DNA from: Spongilla lacustris
Lineage: Eukaryota > Porifera > Demospongiae > Spongillida > Spongillidae
Length of the DNA: 64,000 nt
Assembly (NCBI GenBank): GCA_949361645.1
Contig: OX442433.1
Coordinates: forward strand, 7,402,407-7,466,406
Direction of reading: 5' to 3'
In this document: positions 11,001 to 49,638 of the stretch, one piece after another
Layout of the letters: each line of letters starts with the position of its first letter
Numbering within the stretch: the first letter of the stretch is position 1
The notes under the pieces: model-generated
Seen by the model: the letters and a program-made list of their open reading frames with translations, nothing else
The model's database searches: none
What the model was told of the DNA's origin: nothing
Translations under genes and position numbers: made by a program

Positions 11001-14000
11001 GTACACATATGTATGACACCTGGTACACATATGTATGACACCTGGTACACATATGTATGACACCTGGTACACATGTACACATATGGGCACCTGGTACACA
11101 TGTATCCCCCCACACACATATAATATACATGCACAGCTAACACTGGCACACTTATCACCTTGACAGAGCTGCCATGTTTCTTGAAACTGCGGTTCTTGAT
11201 GAGTTGATACATACAGTGGATAGGAAAACAGCCAACCATATCAGCACTAAGATTTGGGGTGGGAGACACCCCAACAGCATGGGCACAAACAACCTTTTCC
11301 CATCAGAATTGAAATGTGGTGGGGAGGAAGAGGGAGGGGAGGAGCATATGAAGGCAGCTAAGATATGGTGTACTCATTACCTCTTCAGTGAAAACCTTCA
11401 TAAACAGCTGCCTTAAAAGTGCAAAATGACCACTTCTGAGGGAGCTCTAAGAGAAAATAAACAAACTGAAGGAAGCCCAGGTGTCAGGGCTATACAAATA
11501 AGCAAACAGACACCCTGCTATCCCCTTCTAACATCAACCCTCTGCTATCTCCCTCCAACATCACATCCCTGCTATCTCCCTCCAACACCACACCCCTGCT
11601 ATCTCCCTCCAACACCACACCCCTGCTATCTCCCTCCAACACCACACCCCTGCTATCTCCCTCCAACACCACACCCCTGCTATCTCCCTCCAACACCACA
11701 CCCCTGCTATCTCCCTCTAACATCACACCCCTGCTATCTCCCTCCAACACCACACCCCTGCTATCTCCCTCCAACATCACACCCCTGCTATCTCCCTCCA
11801 ACATCACACCCCTGCTATCTCCCTCCAACACCACACCCCTGCTATCTCCCTCCAACACCACACCCCTGCTATCTCCCTCCAACATCACACCCCTGCTATC
11901 TCCCTCCAACACCACACCCCTGCTATCTCCCTCCAACATCACACCCCTGCTATCTCCCTCCAACACCACACCCCTACTATCTCCCTCTAACATCACACCC
12001 CTGCTATCTCCCTCCAACACCACACCCCTGCTATCTCCCTCCAACACCACACCCCTGCTATCTCCCTCCAACATCACACCCCTGCTATCTCCCTCCAACA
12101 CCACACCCCTGCTATCTCCCTCCAACACCACACCCCTGCTATCTCCCTCCAACATCACACCCCTGCTATCTCCCTCCAACACCACACCCCTGCTATCTCC
12201 CTCCAACACCACACCCCTGCTATCTCCCTCCAACATCACACCCCTGCTATCTCCCTCCAACACCACACCCCTGCTATCTCCCTCCAACACCACACCCCTG
12301 CTATCTCCCTCCAACATCACACCCCTGCTATCTCCCTCCAACACCACACCCCTGCTATCTCCCTCCAACACCACACCCCTGCTATCTCCCTCCAACATTA
12401 CACCCCTGCTATCTCCCTCCAACACCACACCCCTGCTATCCCTCTCACATACCTTCTGCTATCCCCCCCCCCCCCATGGTGAATGTTCCTCAAACATCCT
12501 CTGTGTCTACACATACAATTACAAGTAAGAAATCACAGCCTTTCAGCCCAGTAGTATACTGGCAATGAACTCACAGAAACTTTCATTTGCAGAGTGCCAG
12601 AGATGAGGGACTCAATCTGCACAAGTTGATTCTCCTGCAGGTGGATAGCTGTCAAAAGAAGCATCTCCCCATAGGAGCATTGGCCCAGGCAGGCCTGCTC
12701 AAAGTCCGGAAGTCGTTCCACCAGCCACTGGAACCACCTCACGACAGCTTGCTCACATTCTTCTATGCTGTAGTGTGAAACAAAAAACATGATGGTGGGT
12801 AAGGGTTAGCCTTGTAAGTGGCTCAGTGGAACTAGCCATGTACACATGTAAGGTGCTGTCTTATACAGTGGTCAAAAATTCTCAGGTTTTACAATAGGCT
12901 ATGGGTTATTTATTTGTAGGTGTGTGCACTGTACTGCAGGGAAGGTGTGTGCACTGTACTGCAGGGAAGGTGTGTGCACTGTACTGCAGGGAAGGTGTGT
13001 GCACTGTACTGCAGGGAAGGTGTGTGCACTGTACTGCAGGGAAGGTGTGTGCACTGTACTGCAGAGAAGGTGTGTGCACTGTACTGCAGGGAAGGTGTGT
13101 GCACTGTGCTGCAGGGAAGGTGTGTGCACTGTACTGCAGGGAAGGTGTGCACTGTACTGCAGGGAAGGTGTGCACTGTGCTGCAGGGAAGGTGTGCACTG
13201 TACTGCAGGGAAGGTGTGTGCACTGTACTGCAGGGAAGGTGTGTGCACTGTACTGCAGAGAAGGTGTGTGCACTGTACTGCAGGGAAGGTGTGTGCACTG
13301 TGCTGCAGGGAAGGTGTGTGCACTGTACTGCAGGGAAGGTGTGCACTGTACTGCAGGGAAGGTGTGCACTGTACTGCAGGGAAGGTGTGTGCACTGTACT
13401 GCAGGGAAGGTGTGCACTGTACTGCAGGGAAGGTGTGCACTGTACTGCAGGGAAGGTGTGTGCACTGTGCTGCAGGGAAGGTGTGTGCACTGTACTGCAG
13501 GGAAGGTGTGCACTGTACTGCAGGGAAGGTGTGTGCACTGTGCTGCAGGGAAGGTGTGTGCACTGTACTGCAGGGAAGGTGTGTGCACTGTGCTGCAGAG
13601 AAGGTGTGTGCACTGTACTGCAGGGAAGGTGTGTACACTGTGCTGCAGGGAAGGTGTGCACTGTACTGCAGGGAAGGTGTGTGCACTGTGCTGCAGGGAA
13701 GGTGTGTGCACAGTACTGCAGGGAAGGTGTGTGCACTGTACTGCAGGGAAGGTGTGCACTGTACTGCAGGGAAGGTGTGTGCACTGTGCTGCAGGGAAGG
13801 TGTGTGCACAGTACTGCAGGGAAGGTGTGTGCACTGTACTGCAGGGAAGGTGTGTGCATGAGGTGTGTGCACTGTATTACTGACAAGGTGAAAACAAATA
13901 CACAAATTCAGTGCAAAGATTTTTTGTGCCTATGATTATAAAGGATGTGATATTAATTCTGACTGCTCATAATAAGTTTGCATGCTGTGACCCCTCCCTC

Positions 14001-17000
14001 CCCCCACATGTACATTTACAGTGAATATAGCATAATTAATTCACATGCTCCACATTATGCAAGATTACCAGTACAAGCATTCATCTAACATACAAGGAGT
14101 GAAGTTATATCCTATGAGGCAAACACCTTATAAGGAAGCTGTACCTTATAAGGAAGCTTTAGCTGTACCTTGTAAGGAAGGGGCAGCAAAGCTTTAGCCA
14201 TACCATATAAGGAAGGGGCAAAGCTTTAGCTGTACCTTATAAGGAAGAGGCAAAGCTTTAGCTGTACCTTATAAGGAAGGGACAAAGCTTTAGTTGTACC
14301 TTATAAGGAAGGGACAAAGCTTTAGCTGTACCTTATAAGGAAGGGGCAAAGCTTTAGCTGTACCTTATAAGGAAGGGGCAAAGCTTTAGCTGTACCTTAT
14401 AAGGAAGGGGCAAAGCTTTAGCTGTACCTTATAAGGAAGGGGCAAAGCTTTAGCTGTACCTTATAAGGAAGGGGCAAAGCTTTAGCTGTACCTTATAAGG
14501 AAGGGGCTGTACCTTATAAGGAAGGGACATGCCAAAAGGACACAGAGCGACACCTCCACAAACTGCACCCCGGCAGGTGAAAAAGGGGGGCAGGTGCACG
14601 CAATGAGGTTCAAAATGGCAGCAGTCTCCTCGCTGGTGAGGTACATCTGGGCCTGGACCTTGAGTGCGCAGCAGCAGTGGAGCAGCCCCATCAGCTCCAG
14701 GGCCTCATCGTCTGTTAGCTGCTGGGCAAGGCTCACGGGAGAGAAGTCAACCTTGTCAAAGGAGGGCTTCCTCTTGCGCAGCTGGGGGTGCTTGGCCCTA
14801 GAGGACTCGTCCTTTGAGGTCCCATCCCCCTCACCGTCAGCACTCTCATGGTCACTTATTTCAATCTCCATTTGATCCACAAGCTCTTGGATGTAGCCGG
14901 TGTCTGCAACACCGCCTCCCCCTGCCTCTGGGTGCTTCCCGTCCTTCACATCAATGACCAACCCTCCCTCCTCCTCTCCCAACAGTTCCACAGCTTCGGC
15001 GGGCAGCGCCTCTGCTAACAAACTCGTTGCCTTGACAGCTTCCTGCGGATGCCTTCTGAATGACAAGAGCCTTTGAATGAGGAAGTGTCTTAATCTGGTC
15101 ACTGCAGATGACTTCTGCCGACGGAACTATTTTAGCATGTGTGCATACAGAGGTGTTTCAAAATGAGTTCAGTTAATTGTCTAATGTTTATATCATAAAG
15201 GGTGTACTTTGAAACACTTCATACAGACACAGACACCATGGCATGCACACACACACCATGGCATGCACACACACACCATGGCATGCACACACACACCATG
15301 GCATGCACACACACACCATGGCATGCACACACACACACCATGGCATGCACACACACACCATGGCATGCACACACACACCATGGCATGCACACACACACCA
15401 TGGCATGCACACACACATCCATGGCATGCACACAGACACCATGGCATGCACACAGACACCATGGCATGCACACACACATCCATGGCATGCACACAGACAC
15501 CATGGCATGCACACACACATCCATGCATGCAGGCACAGACCAGGCTAGTAATCTTGCCCAGCCCCTCCCCTTTTTAAAGCAACCTTTCACGCTAACGATT
15601 CCTTGCACACACCTTTTGAAGCATCAACTTCATGTAATGGGCGAAGGAAGCTTTCATCTGGTCATCTCCATTGATCACAGTGTTATGGACCAAGGTGACC
15701 ACACCCACCGGCTTCAGGCACGCCACCTCACGAGCTGCCTCCGATCCTTTCTCCCTCAAAACTGCACCCAATTTTTCATCAGCATCGAGGGCCAGGCTAA
15801 GGGCAAGCCCAGGGTGTCGGTGGTGTTTGAGTGAGAGGGCCTGCACGTAGGCAGCCTTCTCTGGGCTCATGATGCACAAGTGCTGGATAGCCAGTGTGCG
15901 GCACCTTCCAGCCAAGGACACCTCATCCATGCTCTCTCCATTGAGCACCAGGGAGGTGACCACTGTATAAGGGAATGAGGTGATCATGTGACCAGCTCAC
16001 AAGGGAACAAGGTGATCATGTGACCAGCACACAAGGGAACAAGGTGATCATGTGACCAGCGCACAAGGGAACAAGGTGATCATGTGACCAATGCACAAGG
16101 GAATGAGATGATCATGTGACCAATGCACAAGACCACTGCACAAGGGAATGAGATGATCATGTGACCACTGCACAAGGGAACGAGGTGATAACTGCACAAG
16201 AGGATAAATGGATCAGGGAGGTGACCACTGCCTACAGAGGTACATGTAATGGGGGTAGTGGTGGCCATGTACGAGGGGGAGGCAAACATGGGGACAAGTA
16301 ACAAAGGTGTGCATGACTCAGTATGAAGGGGTGCATACAGAAGTGGTGCATGCAGAAGGGGTGCATACAGAAGGGGTGCATGCAGAAGGGGTGCATGCAG
16401 AAGGGGTGCATGCAGAAGGGGTACATACAGAAGTGGTGCATACAGAAGGGGTGCATGCAGAAGGGGTGCATGCAGAAGGGGTGCATGCAGAAGGGGTGCA
16501 TGCAGAAGGGGTGCATGCAGAAGGGGTGCATGCAGAAGGGGTGCATACAGAAGGGGTGCATACAGAAGGGGTGCATACAGAAGGGGTGCATACAGAAGGG
16601 GTGCATACAGAAGGGGTGCATACAGAAGGGGTGCATACAGAAGGGGTGCATGCAGAAGGGGTGCATGCAGAAGGGGTGCATACAGAAGGGGTGCATACAG
16701 AAGGGGTGCATACAGAAGGGGTGCATACAGAAGGGGTGCATACAGAAGGGGTGCATGCAGAAGGGGTGCACGCAGAAGGGGTGCACACAGAAGGGGTACA
16801 TACAGAAGGGGTGCATACAGAAGGGGTGCATGCAGAAAGGGTGCATACAGAAGGGGTACATACAGAAGGGGTGCATGCAGAAGGGGTGCATGCAGAAGGG
16901 GTGCATGCAGAAGGGGTGCATACAGAAGGGGTGCATACAGAAGGGGTGCATACAGAAGGGGTGCATACAGAAGGGGTGCATACAGAAGGGTGCATACAGA

Positions 17001-18683
17001 AGGGGTGCATGCAGAAGGGGTGCATGCAGAAGGGGTGCATGCAGAAGGGGTGCATGCAGAAGGGGTGCATACAGAAGGGGTGCATACAGAAGGGGTGCAT
17101 ACAGAAGGGGTGCATACAGAAGGGGTGCATACAGAAGGGGTGCATACAGAAGGGGTGCATACAGAAGGGGTGCATGCAGAAGGGGTGCATGCAGAAGGGG
17201 TGCATACAGAAGGGGTGCATACAGAAGGGGTGCATACAGAAGGGGTGCATACAGAAGGGGTGCATACAGAAGGGGTGCATGCAGAAGGGGTGCACGCAGA
17301 AGGGGTGCACACAGAAGGGGTACATACAGAAGGGGTGCATACAGAAGGGGTGCATGCAGAAAGGGTGCATACAGAAGGGGTACATACAGAAGGGGTGCAT
17401 GCAGAAGGGGTGCATGCAGAAGGGGTGCATGCAGAAGGGGTGCATACAGAAGGGGTGCATACAGAAGGGGTGCATACAGAAGGGGTGCATACAGAAGGGG
17501 TGCATACAGAAGGGGTGCATGCAGAAGGGGTGCATGCAGAAGGGGTGCATGCAGAAGGGGTGCATACAGAAGGGGTGCATACAGAAGGGGTGCATGCAGA
17601 AGGGGTGCATGCAGAAGGGGTGCATACAGAAGAGTGCATATAAGGACAGTGGGAGCTAATAATGAAGGGGACCTACCATACCCCAAGCCAATCACCTTCA
17701 TCAAAGACATCCGGTATATTGGCAATCAGACGGCACAGGAAATAGCTGCCTTTCTCCAATCTGAGAAGGGCCTCACAAACTTGGATGACAGGAAGTAGTG
17801 ATGGTAGTTCTAAAGGGATGAGGAAGGAGTAGAACAAAGGGGAGCAAAAGGACGAGGAGGAGAGAAGTAGGAGGGAGGAGGACATGTGGTAAGAGGGAGG
17901 GACAAAAAGGAACATCAGAAGATGAATCATGTTAGCTCACCAGTTACTGCAATGCACAGAACATCGCTCACTTCATCCATCAAAACATCACATTCAAAAA
18001 GCTCCGAAGACTCCAATCCAAATGGACTCTCCAGCTGCACAAAGAGGATGAGTACAATATGGTGATGGGAAAACTTCAACTCTGTACTTTGAAGTACTGT
18101 TGAGTGTGCTTACATGTAATGTATTAATGCGCCTGATATGAATACTGAACAATATCACTATTTATACCAGATACATTCCTCTTCCACGCAGCTGATTTGT
18201 GTCACTTACTTTATTCATAATTCTGAGAATTTCACTGAGGACCAGACGAAATTTTCGTATCTGCTGACTCTTCTCAAACTCGGCTGCAAGCCCATGCTGA
18301 ATTGAGGCAGCCAGCAAGCTCTGCGACGCGGCACGCTCCTCTCCCGGACTGAGTTTCTTGTATAGTTGCTGTTCTTTCAGTGCGTCTTGCCTCAGCTCCT
18401 CAAAGTCGACCTTTAACTCCTCCTTGATGCTATTAGCTTCCGCAATTCCGGCTATCAGCGATAGTATCTCCTTCTGACGGCCATTTCCATGTTCATGTTC
18501 GCTCGCATCCAATGGCGGGCAAAGCGCTATTCTAGTCAAGCACGGAAGGAATGGTCTCAGCTCATCTGAGGAGCACCGGCATAGTGAACTGATGTCGCCA
18601 GCCAGCAGAGCATAAAATACTTTAGAGCAAGGTATGGCAGCTGCAGCCATGTCGGTGACTGTAACATGCAGATTGCGGGTCAC
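3128..18683 (-). CDS. INTS2: Integrator complex subunit 2
   Basis: Sixteen exons, all phases consistent: 18683-18210, 18034-17941, 17809-17696, 15962-15613, 15126-14513, 12767-12575, 11446-11381, 11293-11159, 9753-9426, 7940-7737, 7268-7203, 7064-6863, 6140-6018, 5491-5239, 5002-4775, 3514-3128. The product has 1276 residues (human about 1204). INTS2 landmarks in order include EEALQ-type N terminus with KEQQLYKKL, SSELFE, FPIHCMYQL, DWIYKQIC, QIPMKQLL, PLLVLRCDPRV, LLLEICLPT, NLAKLVHFQGY and PSMHICLDF. INTS2 is a core helical-repeat subunit of the nuclear Integrator complex, which cleaves snRNA and other nascent RNA polymerase II transcripts. Exon 5 carries an acidic and serine-rich insert absent from vertebrates as I recall them. 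A second in-frame ATG at codon 12 could be the true start. Nearly every long intron contains its own minisatellite. It shares a 174-bp promoter gap with RTTN. Confidence 0.95.
3787..4740. repeat. 28-bp minisatellite in INTS2 intron 15
   Basis: About 34 copies of a unit beginning GGATCACAATGCATGGGTGG and ending AGCCAAAA. Variants swap AGCC for AGCT and some units lose three bases (AAAAGGCACAATG). It fills most of the 1260-bp intron. The open reading frames it shows are by-products of regular spacing. Confidence 0.97.
5172..5238. repeat. (CA)n microsatellite abutting an INTS2 splice donor
   Basis: An imperfect (CA)n run. On the transcribed minus strand it reads (GT)n starting exactly at the 5' end of intron 14: exon 14 ends at 5239 with ATG and the next bases are GTGTGTGTATG. 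The microsatellite therefore supplies the donor. Confidence 0.9.
5545..5808. repeat. 36-bp minisatellite in INTS2 intron 13
   Basis: About seven imperfect copies of a unit containing AATGCTTTGATTGCTAAG then CCCCCCAGCTAGTGACAG. Copies differ by the length of the C run and by short deletions. Confidence 0.9.
6238..6588. repeat. About 22-bp minisatellite in INTS2 intron 12
   Basis: About 15 copies of GTGATCATGGTACCAGGTGA plus GG, some with GTATGCACC or GTATGTACC in place of GTACC. Contains the palindrome GGTACC. Confidence 0.93.
7283..7588. repeat. 32-bp minisatellite in INTS2 intron 10
   Basis: About nine nearly identical copies built from ACACAAGGTTAGCAGGA and ACACAAGGGCCAGGC, with the first copies degenerate. 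Confidence 0.95.
7999..8044. repeat. (CA)n microsatellite in INTS2 intron 9
   Basis: An imperfect CA run of about 45 bp within the long intron 9. Confidence 0.9.
8128..8325. repeat. 35-bp minisatellite in INTS2 intron 9
   Basis: Five to six copies made of CTGGTCCCCACTGTAGCC followed by AATAGTTACACACCTCC; copies are almost identical. Confidence 0.93.
8868..9400. repeat. CA-rich compound satellite in INTS2 intron 9
   Basis: Irregular array of ACACACCATACA and ACCATCACACC words with CACAAGCACAC spacers. It gives long spurious reading frames of Cys/Val/Met or His/Thr on both strands. Confidence 0.93.
10098..10555. repeat. 23-bp minisatellite in INTS2 intron 8
   Basis: About 20 almost perfect copies of CAGAGCAATGGTGTCCTGGG plus CAC. 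Only one unit differs visibly (GTATCC at about 10335), so the array is young or kept uniform. Confidence 0.97.
10840..11098. repeat. 22-bp minisatellite in INTS2 intron 8
   Basis: About 11 copies of ACCTGGTACACATATGTATG plus AC or GC. Each unit contains the palindrome ACATATGT. It is a second, unrelated family in the same intron as the 23-bp array. Confidence 0.95.
11535..12442. repeat. 27-bp minisatellite in INTS2 intron 6
   Basis: About 33 copies of CTGCTATCTCCCTCCAACA plus CCACACCC (or TCACACCC). Because 27 is divisible by three, it makes a 380-codon reading frame on the plus strand that is not a gene. It covers most of the 1128-bp intron. Confidence 0.97.
12917..13872. repeat. 25-bp minisatellite in INTS2 intron 5
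   Basis: About 39 copies of GTGTGCACTGTACTGCAGGG plus AAGGT. Some units lose one GT (23 bp), others carry GTGCTGCAG or CAGTACTG. Units contain the palindromes GTGCAC and CTGCAG. The open frames on both strands are artefacts. Confidence 0.97.
14112..14527. repeat. 32-bp minisatellite with CArG-box consensus, at INTS2 exon 5 donor
   Basis: About 13 copies of CCTTATAAGGAAGGGGC plus AAAGCTTTAGCTGTA. CCTTATAAGG fits CC(A/T)6GG, the SRF/MADS-box consensus, and is followed directly by GGAAG, an ETS-like core. On the transcribed minus strand each unit reads CTTATAAGGTACAG, the same sequence used as the exon 5 donor (exon ends at 14513), so the last coding bases are part of the repeat. Confidence 0.95.
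15233..15530. repeat. 20- to 22-bp minisatellite in INTS2 intron 4
   Basis: About 14 copies of CCATGGCATGCACACACA with two or three extra CA bases or an ACAGACA variant. The palindromes CCATGG and GCATGC occur in each unit. Confidence 0.95.
15975..16190. repeat. About 31-bp minisatellite in INTS2 intron 3
   Basis: Six to seven diverged copies of AAGGTGATCATGTGACCAG and CACACAAGGGAAC. It lies next to exon 4, whose acceptor is at 15962/15963. Confidence 0.88.
16322..17640. repeat. 15-bp minisatellite, about 88 units, INTS2 intron 3
   Basis: Unit GTGCATACAGAAGGG, with A/G alternation giving GTGCATGCAG. One unit near 16981 is 14 bp. A rare variant string (CGCAG, CACAC, TACATAC, AAAGG) occurs at 16771 and again at 17295, showing a 524-bp (35-unit) duplication inside the array. 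Frames are open in most registers because 15 is a multiple of three; none is a gene. Confidence 0.98.
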
Positions 18684-18857
18684 TTAATAAATAATACTAA
18701 CAAATTTGAATTGTTGTATAAGTCCATGTGGAACATTCGTTTCTAGACAATGCACCCCAACAAGTTGTTTTGCTTACGCATGCGTCAAAAAAGGGCGCGC
18801 TATTGGAAAAAACAAACAAACAAACAAACAGATGTTCACAATGGCTTAAGTGCAGTG
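18684..18857. promoter_or_regulatory. Shared INTS2-RTTN head-to-head promoter region
   Basis: 174 bp separate the two divergent start codons. It contains the perfect palindrome ACGCATGCGT at 18776-18785, close to an NRF-1-type site, followed by GGGCGCGC at 18793-18800. A short AACA repeat follows. That both genes are driven from here is inferred from spacing; no transcription start can be seen. Confidence 0.65.
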
Positions 18858-40398
<21,541 letters not shown>

Positions 40399-41047
40399 TC
40401 CATTGCCCTCTGTATGTTATGACTACCCTCTGTGTTCAGGTGTGCTCCTTTTACTTGCTGCAAAGGGGGGGTACCTTTTGCACTGAATAGGTGTTAGTTC
40501 CATTTGGATCTCTGCTAATTGGCACTGCATGAGGGACCAATAATTGAATGATGACTCAGATTAGAGGTCACAAAACAAACAGGTGTACACAGCTAAAGTG
40601 CTGTCCTTATGAACGTTGGCCATTTAGTGAGGTTTTGGACCACTTGTTTTGTACCACATATCCCAGCAAGGCTGTCCTAACGGCCAAACGCAGTGCACCA
40701 TCTATTGTTCACCGTGTTTTTAATAATTCAGTTGTAGAAATGTACCAATCCTCCATGGAGCTAAATATTCAGTTATATGCTACAGGCACCCTTCCTAACT
40801 TGTTCCTCACTCATTACAGTTATGTAATGGTCAATGAAATGTCAGAGATGCATGCGTTACATATATTGTGTGTGCATTTGGAAATTCCTTGGCATGCATA
40901 TACATACATACAGCTTCCTGTGGGGTTTACGTGATAGCAGTAAAACCATCGATCAGACATATATGCAGGGACATACAACACATACAAACAGACACATAGG
41001 TGGTTTGGACATATAGGAAATAACCACAAAACATCAGATGAGACTGA
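40399..41047. other. Tail-to-tail intergenic region, RTTN and G alpha s
   Basis: 649 bp between the two stop codons. It must hold both 3' UTRs. No AATAAA is placed well enough to assign, and no other gene is recognised. Confidence 0.6.
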
Positions 41048-49108
<8,061 letters not shown>

Positions 49109-49638
49109 GTGTTTTACGAAATCGTGTTTCAGTATTGTAACGGCAATTTTTCAGTCCTGCCGCAAGAATTTAGCGTAGCGCGCAGCGGGTTGCAGATACG
49201 TTTGCGGGACAGATAGGGTGGTGGTGAAGGCCTCGAAAGTCGAAGATCCACCGCGTTTATCACCCGGTTAGGAGGCTGCTGTTCCGACCAGACTGCACAA
49301 ACAAGCTTCGGCACCACAACAAGAGCCCTACCCTACTCACGTGATGCAAATGAGAAGGCGTGCCACATTTAATATTGATAATGGCATATAGCGGTGACAC
49401 TAGTGTACAGCTATCAAATAGGTAGGCGATGCAAAGGCTCCACCGATTTGTTTAATGACTCTCATGAAAGGGAGACCGATGCTTTTTCAGCGTCAGTTTT
49501 GCGGAATTTTGTGCGGGCCACTACCAGACAAACTACACCGACACCCCGCAGAAAAAAATTACCTTCACTCAAAAGTACATGTACATGTTTACTGTTGCGT
49601 AAAACCCCGCCTCCTTTGTTATTGGTTTTCCTCATTGA
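49109..49638. promoter_or_regulatory. Head-to-head region, G alpha s and DUF445 genes
   Basis: 530 bp between divergent start codons. CpG dinucleotides are much more frequent than in surrounding introns (for example TAGCGTAGCGCGCAGCGG, 49171-49188), as expected for a shared promoter, and no minisatellite is present. Individual sites are not assigned. Confidence 0.6.

Noticed and set aside
11426..12568. 380-codon open frame in the 27-bp array and similar long frames in the 15-, 21- and 36-bp arrays
   Set aside because: Unit lengths divisible by three keep frames open on one or both strands. The frames lie inside INTS2 or RTTN introns, lack any domain, and neighbouring exons splice across them.
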